Positions 6,338 through 16,108 of a DNA stretch of 40,913 nt are shown piece after piece (within the stretch, counting starts at the first letter, position 1; each line of letters starts with the position of its first letter). The translations under genes and the position numbers were made by a program. The stretch is from an uncultured Pelagibacteraceae bacterium (GTDB lineage: Bacteria; Pseudomonadota; Alphaproteobacteria; Pelagibacterales; Pelagibacteraceae): assembly GCA_902574685.1 (NCBI GenBank), contig CACGOO010000011.1:1-40913 (forward strand), read 5' to 3'. The notes below the pieces were generated by a model. That model was not told the DNA's origin. It did not search any database and worked only from the letters and a program-made list of their open reading frames with translations.

Positions 6338-8113
6338 TTAGTTGATTTTTTGCAGTTTTTTTAACTCTTTTATCTCATTAAAGGTGCTCTCACTCATATC
6401 TTTTGAAAACTTCGATTCTAATTTAGATATTCTTTGCTCTAATTCATAATTTTTAAGATCTTGAATAACTTCAGTAAAAATTTCTAAAATTTTTTCATCA
6501 TCATTAAAGTTTTTTGTAATTATATGTTTAACTGAAGCATAATTCATTACTCTATTAATGAGATTTTTATCAACATTTAAATTTTGTAAATCTAAATTTA
6601 ATAAATTTTCCGATTGGTTTAATATTTCAATAAATAATTGCTTATTTTCATCGCTGTATAGTTTGATATTATCGATTAGATTAAAGTTTTCACGAATTAA
6701 TTTAGGTTTAGTGAGCAATATATATAAAAATGAGAATTCTTTTATTTCAAAAGATTTTAAAGATTTTGTTTCATTATAATAACTTTTAGTCTTCGCAAGA
6801 GATTTTGGAAACGTTTTAAAATTTTTGTTAAATTTGGAATTAATATTAGGTGTTAACTCTGAAACTTTTTCAAGAAAATACTCTAGTGTATATTTTTTAA
6901 CAAAACTATCTTTAATATTTGATGCAATTTCTCTTAGTTTTTTTTCAAATAAGGCTTTTGAGCTAGGACTTTCGGATGTTTGTCTCTTATAATGTTCAAA
7001 AATAAACTTGTGTATAGGAATAGATTTTTGGTCAGAAATTTCTAAAAACTTATCTTTTCCAAATTTATTTACATAATTATCTGGATCCAAATTATCCTCT
7101 AAAAGTAGGAATGAAATTTTTTTATCAGGTTTCAATTCATCTATAATATTTTCTGCAGCTCTCAATGCAGCTTTATAGCCACTTTGATCACCATCAAAAC
7201 ATATAATGATGTGATTATAGAATTGATTTAAAATTTGTATCTGTCTACTTGTCAAAGCAGTTCCTAGGTTTGCAACGGTATTTTCTATTCCATTTTTTGA
7301 TAAACCAATAACATCCATATAACCCTCAACTAAATAAATATCTTCTAATTTATTTGATAACTTTCTTGCTTTATCTAGATTATATAAGTTTGATCCTTTC
7401 TTGAAAAAGGGAGTCTCAGGCGAATTAATATATTTAGCTAAATTTTTATTATCTTCTACAATTCTTCCACCAAAACCTATAATATTTCCCGATATATTAT
7501 TAATTGGAAAAATTATTCTGTTTCTAAATCTTGATATATATTTTTTTTTCTTCTCATCAAAGTAAAATAGTCCTGTATCTTTAATAGTTTCTTCATCAAA
7601 ATCCTTTTTAAGGATTTCGTAGTAATCTATATTTTCTGTTACAAAACCAAGATTGAAATTTTTAACCTCCACACCAGAAAGACCTCTTGATTTAAGATAA
7701 TTTTTTGCATTAATTGAATCCTCATTTTTAAATAATTCATTTTTATAAAATTCAGAAAAATTATTACATATAGATTTATACAATTTCCATTTACTCTCTC
7801 TTTCCTCATCTTGTTTTGAAAATGTATATGGTTGCATGCCTGCAAGATTTGAAAGCATTTTTACTGCTTCTCCAAACCTAAGGTTTTGAGTTTTCATTAC
7901 AAAGTCAAATATATTTCCATGTTCACTTGTGCTAAAGCAATGGTAAAATTCTTTTTCATCATTGACTGTAAATGATGGAGTTTTCTCTGTTTTAAATGGA
8001 GATAAACCAACAAACTCTTTACCTCTTTTTTTAAGTTTAACAGTTTTAGAGACAACTGTTGAAACTTTTAATCTAGTTTTAATTTCATCTAAATATTCTT
8101 TTGGATATTTCAT
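6338..8113 (-). CDS. dnaG: DNA primase DnaG with a degenerate zinc site
   Basis: DnaG makes RNA primers for DNA replication. The N-terminal CHC2-type domain (about 1-95) is followed by the Toprim catalytic core with VEGYMDVIGL and CFDGDQSGYKAALRA (about 255-345), and a divergent, Lys/Asn-rich helicase-binding C-terminus. Only one of the four usual zinc ligands remains: the sequence is GLSPFK and YHCFST where zinc-binding primases have GLCPFH and HCFGC. By alignment with the E. coli ligands these positions are Ser38, Lys41, Cys59 and Thr62. Similar substitutions occur, as I recall, in other alphaproteobacteria. Its ATG shares one base with the yqeY stop codon, so the two genes are translationally adjacent and sit upstream of rpoD. 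Confidence 0.96.
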   Translation of the reverse strand: MKYPKEYLDEIKTRLKVSTVVSKTVKLKKRGKEFVGLSPFKTEKTPSFTVNDEKEFYHCFSTSEHGNIFDFVMKTQNLRFGEAVKMLSNLAGMQPYTFSKQDEERESKWKLYKSICNNFSEFYKNELFKNEDSINAKNYLKSRGLSGVEVKNFNLGFVTENIDYYEILKKDFDEETIKDTGLFYFDEKKKKYISRFRNRIIFPINNISGNIIGFGGRIVEDNKNLAKYINSPETPFFKKGSNLYNLDKARKLSNKLEDIYLVEGYMDVIGLSKNGIENTVANLGTALTSRQIQILNQFYNHIIICFDGDQSGYKAALRAAENIIDELKPDKKISFLLLEDNLDPDNYVNKFGKDKFLEISDQKSIPIHKFIFEHYKRQTSESPSSKALFEKKLREIASNIKDSFVKKYTLEYFLEKVSELTPNINSKFNKNFKTFPKSLAKTKSYYNETKSLKSFEIKEFSFLYILLTKPKLIRENFNLIDNIKLYSDENKQLFIEILNQSENLLNLDLQNLNVDKNLINRVMNYASVKHIITKNFNDDEKILEIFTEVIQDLKNYELEQRISKLESKFSKDMSESTFNEIKELKKLQKIN

Positions 8114-8607
8114 TAACTATTAAGTAAATTTTTAATAATCTGACCTGCCTTCGAAAAATCAATTGTATCAGCATGGTTTTTTTTCAATTCACCCATGACT
8201 TTACCCATATCCTTAATTGAAGAGGCTCCAGAACTTTTTATAATTTCTTCACATATCTTTTTTGTATCTGCCTCAGATAATTGCTTGGGTAAATATTCGG
8301 ATAAAACATCAAGCTCACCTTGTTCAATTTCTAATAAATCTGATCTATTATTTTTTTTATATATTTCAATCGATTCGGATCTTTGTTTGATCATTTTTTT
8401 TATGAGTTTTTTTATATCCTCATCGTCTGTCTCCTTTTTATTTGGGCCAGATCTGTTGTTAATATCTAAGTCCTTAATTCCTGACAAAATTAACCTATAA
8501 GTTGATATCTTATTTTTATCTTTTGATTTTAATGCATTTTTGTAATCGTTATCTATTTTATCTCTTAAGGACATATTAGAATGTACTTCATAGACAAAAT
8601 TGTTCAA
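8113..8607 (-). CDS. yqeY: GatB/YqeY-domain protein
   Basis: YqeY proteins resemble the C-terminal tail domain of GatB, the tRNA-dependent amidotransferase subunit, but their own role is not settled. The family is shown by RDKIDNDYKNALKSKD, YRLILSGIKDLDI, the central SIEIYKKNNRSDLLEIEQ-type helix, EYLPKQLSE, and KDMGKVMGELK near the C-terminus. The likely start is Met12 (MSLRDKI, near 8574) and not the first ATG at 8607, because family members begin at that point. It is the first gene of the yqeY-dnaG-rpoD run, a neighbourhood also known from other proteobacteria, and lies divergent from carA across roughly 90-120 bp. Confidence 0.9.
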   Translation of the reverse strand: MNNFVYEVHSNMSLRDKIDNDYKNALKSKDKNKISTYRLILSGIKDLDINNRSGPNKKETDDEDIKKLIKKMIKQRSESIEIYKKNNRSDLLEIEQGELDVLSEYLPKQLSEADTKKICEEIIKSSGASSIKDMGKVMGELKKNHADTIDFSKAGQIIKNLLNS

Positions 8608-8645
8608 AAGAAAAATTGTATTTTTAAAAAATTATTATAGATCTG

Positions 8646-8674
8646 TTGCGGATAAATACGTTTTATTGTATTAA
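8646..8674 (+). promoter_or_regulatory. Candidate carA promoter
   Basis: TTGCGG (8646-8651), a 17-bp spacer and TATTAA (8669-8674) lie 21 bp before the carA start codon. Transcription would begin near 8681, inside the palindrome AACTCATGAGTT, and the leader would be only about 15 nt. Confidence 0.45.
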
Positions 8675-8679
8675 CCTTT

Positions 8680-8691
8680 AACTCATGAGTT
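8680..8691. promoter_or_regulatory. 12-bp perfect palindrome before carA
   Basis: AACTCATGAGTT reads the same on both strands and covers the predicted carA transcription start, 4 bp before the TTG start codon at 8696. It is a plausible operator for a dimeric regulator; no regulator is assigned. It could also be chance, since palindromes of this length do occur. Confidence 0.35.
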
Positions 8692-8695
8692 GTAA

Positions 8696-9889
8696 TTGAC
8701 TTTAAAACGAAAAAACAAAACTTCACATCTCTCAAATTTTAATACAGCTATTTTAGTTCTTGAAAACAAATCAGTCTTTAAAGGAATCGGACTGGGATAT
8801 ATAGGAGAGGCAACCGGAGAGGTATGTTTTAATACGTCATTAACTGGTTATCAAGAAATTATATCTGATCCATCGTATGCGGGACAGATAATAAATTTTA
8901 CATTTCCACATATTGGTAACGTTGGGGCTAATAAAGAAGATGTAGAATCTGATAAAATATGGACAAGAGGAGTTATTTTTAATTCAGAGATAACAAGTCC
9001 TTCTAATTATAGATCTCTCCAGAATTTAGATAAATGGCTTAAAAAAAATAAAATAGTAGGCATAACTGGTCTAGATACTAGAAGTTTAACAAATTTTATA
9101 AGAGATAAAGGAGCTCCAAAAGGAACAATATCAAATAGTAAAAATGGTAAATTTAATATTAATAAACTAATAAATAAATCAATAAAATGGCCAGGTTTAA
9201 ACGGAATGGATCTTGCTCAAGAGGTCACAACTAATAAAACTTATATTTGGAAAGGATATAAAACTTGGAAAAAAAATAAGGGTTATGAAAAAAATAAAAA
9301 GAAAAGATTTAGGGTTGTTGCAATAGATTTTGGCATTAAAAAAAATATACTTAGGTATTTTTCTGATCTTGATTGCGAAGTTAAAGTTGTTTCCTGCAAG
9401 GAAAATGCAAATAATATACTTAATCTAAAACCTCATGGAATTTTTTTGTCAAACGGTCCTGGAGATCCCGCTGCAACAGGAAAGTATGCGGTTAAAGTTG
9501 TAAAAGATTTAATAAAAAAAAATATACCATTATTTGGGATATGTTTGGGTCATCAAATATTAGCTTTAGCTTTAGATGCAAAAACCAAAAAGATGAAATT
9601 AGGACATAGAGGTGCAAATCATCCAGTAAAAAATTTAATTACAAAGAAAGTTGAAATTACAAGTCAAAATCATGGATTTGAAGTTATTAAACAAAGCTTA
9701 AAAAAAAATACAGAAATAACTCACCTATCATTGTTCGATAATTCAATAGAGGGAATAAGATTAAAAAACAAACCAGTTTTCTCAGTGCAGTATCATCCTG
9801 AAGCCAATCCTGGACCACAAGATAGTAAATATTTATTTAGTAACTTTATTAGAGAAATAAAAAAATATGCCAAAAAGAAAAGACATTAA
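8696..9889 (+). CDS. carA: Carbamoyl-phosphate synthase small subunit CarA
   Basis: CarA hydrolyses glutamine and passes ammonia to CarB for carbamoyl phosphate, the precursor of arginine and pyrimidines. The N-terminal CPSase domain has [15 protein letters not shown] (about 41-55). The C-terminal class I glutamine amidotransferase domain has the nucleophile Cys283 (GICLGHQ) and the His367/Glu369 pair (YHPEA). The start is TTG at 8696: an in-frame TAA stands directly before it and no ATG or GTG fits the conserved N-terminus, so a TTG start is forced. The stop lies 23 bp inside carB, so translation of the two subunits is coupled. Confidence 0.96.
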   Translation: MTLKRKNKTSHLSNFNTAILVLENKSVFKGIGLGYIGEATGEVCFNTSLTGYQEIISDPSYAGQIINFTFPHIGNVGANKEDVESDKIWTRGVIFNSEITSPSNYRSLQNLDKWLKKNKIVGITGLDTRSLTNFIRDKGAPKGTISNSKNGKFNINKLINKSIKWPGLNGMDLAQEVTTNKTYIWKGYKTWKKNKGYEKNKKKRFRVVAIDFGIKKNILRYFSDLDCEVKVVSCKENANNILNLKPHGIFLSNGPGDPAATGKYAVKVVKDLIKKNIPLFGICLGHQILALALDAKTKKMKLGHRGANHPVKNLITKKVEITSQNHGFEVIKQSLKKNTEITHLSLFDNSIEGIRLKNKPVFSVQYHPEANPGPQDSKYLFSNFIREIKKYAKKKRH

Positions 9890-12800
9890 AAAAATTTTGG
9901 TTATTGGAGCTGGTCCAATTATTATTGGTCAAGCTTGTGAATTTGATTATTCAGGAACACAAGCGTGCAAAGCATTAAAAGATGAAGGTTATAAAGTAAT
10001 ATTAATCAATTCAAATCCAGCAACTATAATGACTGATCCTGGTGTTGCTGATAAAACTTATATAGAACCAATATCTTTAGAAGTACTAGAGGAAGTCATC
10101 AAAAAAGAAAGGCCTGATGCTATTCTACCTACAATGGGCGGTCAAACAGCATTAAATCTTTCAATTAATGCAGAGAAAATTGGTTTGCTTAAAAAGTATA
10201 AAATTGAACTTATCGGAGCAAACTCTAGGGCAATAGCGAACGCTGAGGATAGAAAAAAATTTAGAAAAAATATGTCAGATATTGGTATCGATTTACCAAA
10301 ATCAGAGGTTTTGAATAAATTTTCAAATGCGAAAAAATGTTTAAACAAAATAGGACTACCTGCAATTATTAGACCTTCATTTACTTTGGGAGGATTGGGT
10401 GGAGGAATTGCCAGAACATCAAAAGATTTTTTTAAAATTGTTAAAGAGGGAATGAGCGAGTCTCCTCAAAATCAAGTTTTGGTTGAAGAATGTTTAGATG
10501 GATGGAAAGAATTTGAGATGGAGGTTGTCAGAGATAGAAATGATAATTGTATAATTATCTGTTCAATAGAAAATGTTGATCCAATGGGAACTCACACTGG
10601 CGATTCCGTTACAATAGCTCCAGCATTAACGCTTACAGATAAAGAGTATCAAGTAATGAGAAATGCATCTATTGCTTGCTTAAGAAAAATAGGTGTTGAG
10701 ACAGGAGGTTCGAATGTTCAATTCGCCATAAATCCCAAAAATGGAAGAATGGTAATTATTGAAATGAACCCTAGAGTTTCAAGATCATCTGCATTAGCCT
10801 CTAAAGCAACTGGCTTTCCAATAGCAAAAGTGGCCGCAAAATTAGCAGTTGGTTATACTCTTGATGAACTACAAAATGAAATAACTAAAGTGACACCAGC
10901 TTCTTTTGAACCAACAATCGATTATGTTGTAACAAAAATTCCAAGGTTTACGTTTGAAAAATTTTCTGACACAGAAGCAATTTTAGGCACATCCATGAGA
11001 TCAGTTGGTGAAGCAATGGCAATTGGGAGAAACTTCAAAGAATCTTTTCAAAAAGCCCTGGTTTCACTTGAAACTGGTTTATCAGGATTAGATAATATTT
11101 TTAACTATTCAAAAAAAGAAATCCTAAAAAATTTAAAAATCAATATTCCAAACAAATTACTTCTGATTGCTGAGGCTTTTAGAAAAAAAATTTCTTTAGA
11201 TATTATATATAAATTATCAAAGGTAGATCCTTGGTTTTTAAATCAAATTAAGGAAATAGTTGATGAAGAAAAAATACTAATCTCAAAAGGACTGCCCAAA
11301 ACTTTTGAGGAATTTAATAGAATAAAATCAATAGGCTTTTCTGACAAAAAGATCTCACAATTGACTGGTCAAAAAGAAACAATCGTCAAATCAAGAAGAA
11401 AAGCACTAAAAGTTATGCCTGTTTTTAAAAAAGTTGATACCTGTGCTGCAGAATTTAAATCTTTTACGCCTTATATGTATTCTACGTATCAAAGGAACTT
11501 TTCTATTAAAACTGAATGCGAAGCTGAGCCAAGCAATAAAAAGAAAATAATAATTCTAGGTGGAGGACCAAATAGAATTGGCCAAGGTATAGAATTTGAT
11601 TATTGCTGTTGTCAGGCCAGCTTTTCTTTAAAAGAAGCAGGTTTTGAAACAATAATGATAAATTGTAACCCGGAAACTGTTTCTACAGATTATGATACAA
11701 GTGATAGATTATACTTTGAACCTTTAATCGAAGAGTATGTTGAGAATATAATTTTAAAAGAAAAATCAAAAGGAAATCTAATTGGGATTATTGCACAATT
11801 TGGAGGCCAAACCCCTATCAAATTAGCTAAATTTTTAGATGAAAATAAATTACCTATTTTAGGGACACAATATAAATCGATTGATCTTGCAGAAGATAGA
11901 GACAGATTTAGAGAGTTACTTATTAAACTTAAATTAAAACAAGCTGAAAGCGGAATAGCCTACAAATTCGATCAAGCTATTAATGTTGCTGAAAAAATTG
12001 GATTACCTGTAGTTGTTAGACCTTCTTATGTTTTGGGTGGAAGAGCTATGGAGATTGTTCATGATAAAAGTCAATTGAAACAATTTATCAATGAGGCCTT
12101 CAAAGCATCAGAGCAAAATCCAATCTTAATTGATAAATTTATAGACAATGCTATGGAAGTAGATGTAGATGCGATTTCTGATGGAAAAGATGTTTATGTT
12201 GCTGGAATAATGCAACACATCGAAGAAGCAGGAATTCACTCAGGAGACTCTGCTTGCTGCTTGCCACCGGTATCAATAAAGGCAAACCTTTTAAGAGAAT
12301 TAAAAATACAAACAAGAAAATTAGCTTTGGCTTTAAAAGTTAAAGGATTTTTAAATATTCAATTCGCAATTAAAAATGATGAAATTTTTGTAATTGAAGT
12401 CAATCCGAGAGCAAGCAGGACTGTGCCTTTTGTTTCAAAAGCAAATGGTATTCCACTTGCAAAAATTGCATCAAGAATAATGTCTGGGGAAAAGTTAAGT
12501 AAATATAAATTAAAATATAAAACTAATAAAAAATTTGCTGTTAAAGAAGCAGTATTTCCATTCAATAAATTTCCAGATAGTGATTTATTACTTGGGCCTG
12601 AGATGAAGTCTACTGGTGAGGTAATGGGTTTTGATGATGATTTTGGAATGGCTGTTGCAAAAAGTCAAATTGCTGCTTCAAATTCATTACCAACTAAGGG
12701 TATGGCATTCTTATCAGTAAAAGATTCTCACAAACAAGAAATAATAGGTGTTGCACAAAGATTAATTAAACTTGGATTTACACTTTCTGCAACCAAAGGA

Positions 12801-13091
12801 ACTTCAGAGATTTTAAAACAAAATGGAATGAAATGTAAAAAAATTAATAAAGTGAGCAGTGGCAGACCGCACATAGTTGATGTTTTAAATTCTAAAAAAA
12901 TATCTTTGGTAATAAATACTGGAGGTGGTAATTCTGAACACAGGATTAGTGATGCGAGAGCATTAAGAAGAGGAACTCTTGCAAACAAAATTCCTTATTG
13001 TACGAATATGTCTACTGCCTATTCATTCTTAGAAGCAATAAAATCTTTAAAAACATCAAAGTTAAGAGTTAAATCTTTGCAAGATAATTAA
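9867..13091 (+). CDS. carB: Carbamoyl-phosphate synthase large subunit CarB
   Basis: CarB makes carbamoyl phosphate from bicarbonate, ammonia and two ATP. It shows the expected internal duplication: the first ATP-grasp half begins [20 protein letters not shown] (about 10-29) and the second [20 protein letters not shown] (about 555-574). An oligomerisation segment lies between them (about 400-550) and an allosteric MGS-like domain at the end (about 935-1074, with [10 protein letters not shown]). The length of 1074 aa is normal. It overlaps carA by 23 nt and ends 2 nt from the stop codon of the convergent oxygenase gene. Confidence 0.98.
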   Translation: MPKRKDIKKILVIGAGPIIIGQACEFDYSGTQACKALKDEGYKVILINSNPATIMTDPGVADKTYIEPISLEVLEEVIKKERPDAILPTMGGQTALNLSINAEKIGLLKKYKIELIGANSRAIANAEDRKKFRKNMSDIGIDLPKSEVLNKFSNAKKCLNKIGLPAIIRPSFTLGGLGGGIARTSKDFFKIVKEGMSESPQNQVLVEECLDGWKEFEMEVVRDRNDNCIIICSIENVDPMGTHTGDSVTIAPALTLTDKEYQVMRNASIACLRKIGVETGGSNVQFAINPKNGRMVIIEMNPRVSRSSALASKATGFPIAKVAAKLAVGYTLDELQNEITKVTPASFEPTIDYVVTKIPRFTFEKFSDTEAILGTSMRSVGEAMAIGRNFKESFQKALVSLETGLSGLDNIFNYSKKEILKNLKINIPNKLLLIAEAFRKKISLDIIYKLSKVDPWFLNQIKEIVDEEKILISKGLPKTFEEFNRIKSIGFSDKKISQLTGQKETIVKSRRKALKVMPVFKKVDTCAAEFKSFTPYMYSTYQRNFSIKTECEAEPSNKKKIIILGGGPNRIGQGIEFDYCCCQASFSLKEAGFETIMINCNPETVSTDYDTSDRLYFEPLIEEYVENIILKEKSKGNLIGIIAQFGGQTPIKLAKFLDENKLPILGTQYKSIDLAEDRDRFRELLIKLKLKQAESGIAYKFDQAINVAEKIGLPVVVRPSYVLGGRAMEIVHDKSQLKQFINEAFKASEQNPILIDKFIDNAMEVDVDAISDGKDVYVAGIMQHIEEAGIHSGDSACCLPPVSIKANLLRELKIQTRKLALALKVKGFLNIQFAIKNDEIFVIEVNPRASRTVPFVSKANGIPLAKIASRIMSGEKLSKYKLKYKTNKKFAVKEAVFPFNKFPDSDLLLGPEMKSTGEVMGFDDDFGMAVAKSQIAASNSLPTKGMAFLSVKDSHKQEIIGVAQRLIKLGFTLSATKGTSEILKQNGMKCKKINKVSSGRPHIVDVLNSKKISLVINTGGGNSEHRISDARALRRGTLANKIPYCTNMSTAYSFLEAIKSLKTSKLRVKSLQDN

Positions 13092-13093
13092 TT

Positions 13094-13756
13094 TTAATTA
13101 ACTTTCCAATCTGTCTCAAATGTAACATAATTTACTTGAAGACATCTTCTTTCTTTTACTATTTCTTTTTTTTCCATACCGTGCCAAGTGTTAGGGCCAC
13201 TTGAAAAGAAATAACCATAATTATCCTTATAAGGAACAGTTTTTGCCAATTTTAGATTTTCATCATAAAAATCTGTACCTAAATCTTCTTTTTCATTATG
13301 CTTATTTACGAATAATAAACATGACATCAGTTTCTCTTTAATATCGCAATGTGGTTTTAACCAAAATCCTTTTCTATCACAGATAACTTCAACTCTTACA
13401 TATGAATTTGAAAGATCTTTATTTATCATTTCAGAAATTTTTTTATAAGTTGATGGATTTTGAAGTTCTTTAATAAATTCAACAAGATTAGGAAATTGAT
13501 TTGAATTTTCTTTTGTAACAAAACATCTAAATTTTAATGCTTTGCCTCCGTCTGATATACCTTCTCTAAACTTACCTTCACCTCCATCAATTGCTCTTGT
13601 GCCATCATAGTTTAAATTATGTTCTATCGGATTAGCTATATCAGCGTTTACAATTTCCTGAACTTGGCCGTCAGTTAATGGTAGATTTAATTCCCAATGT
13701 TCAAAAGGAGTTTTGTGATTTGACGAATTTTTTAATATTGAATTTAAAAATGCCAT
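13094..13756 (-). CDS. 2OG-Fe(II) oxygenase-like protein
   Basis: The C-terminal half has the iron and 2-oxoglutarate binding pattern of the dioxygenase fold: His-x-Asp in KPHCDIKEK (about residue 133), a distal His in GPNTWHGME and an Arg in KERRCLQVNY. The spacing fits the superfamily. No signal peptide is present, so a cytoplasmic enzyme is likely. The N-terminal half (HWELNLPLTDGQVQEIV) is unfamiliar to me. The substrate is unknown; proteins of this kind hydroxylate small molecules, sugars or protein side chains. It follows the ELM1-like gene directly (adjacent stop and start at 13756), so the two probably form an operon, and the partner suggests a cell-surface or sugar substrate. Confidence 0.65.
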   Translation of the reverse strand: MAFLNSILKNSSNHKTPFEHWELNLPLTDGQVQEIVNADIANPIEHNLNYDGTRAIDGGEGKFREGISDGGKALKFRCFVTKENSNQFPNLVEFIKELQNPSTYKKISEMINKDLSNSYVRVEVICDRKGFWLKPHCDIKEKLMSCLLFVNKHNEKEDLGTDFYDENLKLAKTVPYKDNYGYFFSSGPNTWHGMEKKEIVKERRCLQVNYVTFETDWKVN

Positions 13757-14703
13757 TATAATTGAATTTTATCTTTAATGATACTTGCTACTCTATTCGT
13801 TTCATCTAATTTTTCATAGTTCCAATTTTCTAATTTTTCTCCCAATTCTTTTACAATATTCATTTCTTGAAATAATTTTCTAAAATTTTTAAATCTTTTA
13901 TCATTTTTTTTAGGTGGAATAGTGGCAATATAAATTGGCTTCCCAGTTAAAGCCGCTTCTGAAATCATAGAGCTTGAATCGCACGTAATCACTATATGTT
14001 TTGATATGGAAAGTGCACTTAAATAGGCTTTTTTATCAACTCCATCTAATACTAAATGATCGTTTCCAAAATATATTTTTGCATGTTCTATAGTTCCCTT
14101 TGGCGTTCTCATAGAAGGGATGACTACTAAATTAAGATTATTTTCTTTAACTAAATAATTTACTTTTGAAAAAATTTCTTGGATGTTTCTATCTGAATAA
14201 TCATAATACTGAGTAGGACCACCAATTATTAATGAAATTATATTTTTATCCTTCAATTTGCTTGAAATACTAAACAAATATTCTTTGTCTTTTTCAATTT
14301 CTTCACTTGTTAAATAATGAATGGCTCCTTTTGTTTTTAATACATTATGTCCATCAAGATTATCGTGCTCAGGCACTACAACTAGATCAAAATTATCAAG
14401 TTTTATCTTAGGGTTTTGAATATGTATGTTAAATACTTTTTTCTTTGAATTTTTTTTTAGGAATAATGATGGAATAATACTTTTTCTTCCACATGAAATT
14501 ATTAAATCAACATCTTCGCATTCAATTTTTTTAAAAACTGAGTCGGATATTGGAGTTAATTTTGGCGGTATAACTTTCCAGAAACCTTTTGTTTCAACTG
14601 TGTGGTGAGAATAATTTATATCTAAAGCTTTAGCCAAACCTTCTACTTGGCTAATCATCCCATGCATACCTTCTGTTAATAATATACCTTTCAATTTAGT
14701 CAT
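13756..14703 (-). CDS. ELM1-like protein (mitochondrial fission ELM1 family)
   Basis: The protein matches the family named after plant ELM1, which is widespread in alphaproteobacteria and looks like a GT-B glycosyltransferase fold. Family motifs include LTEGMHGMISQVEGLAKAL (about 8-26), ISCGRKSIIPSL, FNIHIQNPKI, VVVPEHDNL, SLIIGGPTQYYDYS and ITCDSSSMISEAALTGKPIY. The bacterial role is not established; the GGP and nucleotide-sugar-type C-terminal motif SEA..TGKPIY suggest sugar transfer, perhaps to an envelope glycan. It starts only 21 bp from divergent trxB and abuts the 2OG oxygenase gene. Confidence 0.82.
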   Translation of the reverse strand: MTKLKGILLTEGMHGMISQVEGLAKALDINYSHHTVETKGFWKVIPPKLTPISDSVFKKIECEDVDLIISCGRKSIIPSLFLKKNSKKKVFNIHIQNPKIKLDNFDLVVVPEHDNLDGHNVLKTKGAIHYLTSEEIEKDKEYLFSISSKLKDKNIISLIIGGPTQYYDYSDRNIQEIFSKVNYLVKENNLNLVVIPSMRTPKGTIEHAKIYFGNDHLVLDGVDKKAYLSALSISKHIVITCDSSSMISEAALTGKPIYIATIPPKKNDKRFKNFRKLFQEMNIVKELGEKLENWNYEKLDETNRVASIIKDKIQL

Positions 14704-14724
14704 TAATCATTATATAGCTTTCAT

Positions 14725-15672
14725 ATGAGTGAAAATCCAACTAAACACACAAAAGTGTTAATAATTGGGTCGGGTCCTGCTGGATATACAGCAGCAATTT
14801 ATGCTGCAAGAGCAATGTTAAAACCAATATTAGTTCATGGTATGGAACCTGGTGGCCAATTAACAACAACAACTGATGTTGAAAATTTTCCTGGATTTAA
14901 AGATGTAATCCAGGGCCCATGGCTTATGGATCAAATGAAAGGTCAGGCAGAAGTAGTTGGAACTGAAATGATTCAAGATCATATTGCATCAGTGGACTTA
15001 AAATCTAAGCCATTTAAAGCTGTTGGAGATAGTGGTCAAATTTATGAGGCAGACTCAATTATTATATCAACTGGAGCTCAAGCTAGATGGTTAAATATGG
15101 ACTCTGAACAAAATTTCAGAGGTTTTGGTGTATCTGCATGCGCAACATGTGATGGATTTTTCTTTAAAGACAAAACTGTAGCAGTTGTCGGAGGTGGAAA
15201 CGCTGCGGTTGAAGAAGCTATGTTTTTAACAAAATTTGCCTCAAAGGTTCAACTTATTCACAGAAGAGATAGTCTGAGAGCAGAAAAATTACTTCAAAAG
15301 AAATTAATGGAAAATAAAAAAATTGAAATAATTTGGGACTCTGTTGTTGATGAAGTTATTGGAGATAATGATCCTAAAAATGTGACTGGATTAAAAATTA
15401 AAAATGTTAAAACAAATAAAATAGATGAACTAAAAATTGATGGATTATTTATAGCTATAGGACATGATCCAGCAACATCATTATTTAAAAACCAACTAGA
15501 AATGGATAAAGAAGGATATTTAGTAACAAAGAATGATTCGACAGAAACAAATATTCCAGGTGTATTCGCCGCTGGAGATGTAAAAGATAAAATATTTAGA
15601 CAAGCTGTAACAGCGGCTGGTATGGGATGTATGGCTGCTTTAGAGGCAGAAAAGTTTCTCTCCCACGATTGA
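14725..15672 (+). CDS. trxB: Thioredoxin-disulfide reductase
   Basis: This flavoprotein reduces thioredoxin with NADPH in the cytoplasm. It has the N-terminal FAD motif VLIIGSGPAGYTAAIYAARA (about 11-30), the redox-active CATC at residues 139-142, the NADPH motif VAVVGGGNAAVEEA (about 152-165), and the C-terminal FAD motif GVFAAGDVKDKIFRQAVTAA (about 279-298). At 315 aa it has the normal length for the low-molecular-weight bacterial type. It is divergent from the ELM1-like gene with only 21 bp between, so its promoter must lie partly inside that gene or the transcript must have almost no leader. psiE follows after 59 bp. Confidence 0.97.
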   Translation: MSENPTKHTKVLIIGSGPAGYTAAIYAARAMLKPILVHGMEPGGQLTTTTDVENFPGFKDVIQGPWLMDQMKGQAEVVGTEMIQDHIASVDLKSKPFKAVGDSGQIYEADSIIISTGAQARWLNMDSEQNFRGFGVSACATCDGFFFKDKTVAVVGGGNAAVEEAMFLTKFASKVQLIHRRDSLRAEKLLQKKLMENKKIEIIWDSVVDEVIGDNDPKNVTGLKIKNVKTNKIDELKIDGLFIAIGHDPATSLFKNQLEMDKEGYLVTKNDSTETNIPGVFAAGDVKDKIFRQAVTAAGMGCMAALEAEKFLSHD

Positions 15673-15731
15673 TTATATTCCAATAAATTTGATCTAGAAT
15701 AAATATTTGAATTAAATTATAAATTAATTAG

Positions 15732-16106
15732 ATGGAAAATATCGTAAAACAAATCCAGCTTGTAGCGTTAGTAATCATTTTGGTTAGTACAGTCATTGCT
15801 TTTGGGCAAGAGATGTATCAAATGATACTTGTGCAACGAGTTACTTTAGCAGATCTGCTTTTGCTTTTTCTATATCTTGAGGTGCTTGCAATGGTTAGAG
15901 TATTTTGGGAAAGCCAATCAATTCAAATTACTTTACCTTTATTTATAGCTATAACAGCACTCGCTAGATTTATTATTTTACAAGGAAAATCTTTAAATCC
16001 AGAGATATTACTTTATGAAGCTGGTGCGATTGTTTTAATTGCTTTAGCAATTGTAATTTTAAGATTTAGAAATTCTTCTCTAATTGGACTAAATAAAAAA
16101 AAATAG
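15732..16106 (+). CDS. psiE: PsiE-family membrane protein
   Basis: PsiE proteins are small four-helix inner-membrane proteins named for phosphate-starvation induction in E. coli; their molecular function is unknown. Here four hydrophobic segments are visible at about 8-30, 40-60, 65-85 and 92-114. The family pattern includes VTLADLLLLFLYLEVLAM followed by RFIILQG. The length of 124 aa is slightly short for the family but complete. No Pho box was recognised upstream, so phosphate control is not shown. It ends 2 nt from the stop of the convergent aminotransferase gene. Confidence 0.85.
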   Translation: MENIVKQIQLVALVIILVSTVIAFGQEMYQMILVQRVTLADLLLLFLYLEVLAMVRVFWESQSIQITLPLFIAITALARFIILQGKSLNPEILLYEAGAIVLIALAIVILRFRNSSLIGLNKKK

Positions 16107-16108
16107 GT

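Noticed and set aside
15294..15683. Open frame of 129 codons on the minus strand inside trxB
   Set aside because: It lies wholly antisense to a well-conserved gene, has no recognisable motif, and its hydrophobic Ser/Phe-rich composition is the usual shadow of a Lys/Glu-rich coding strand.
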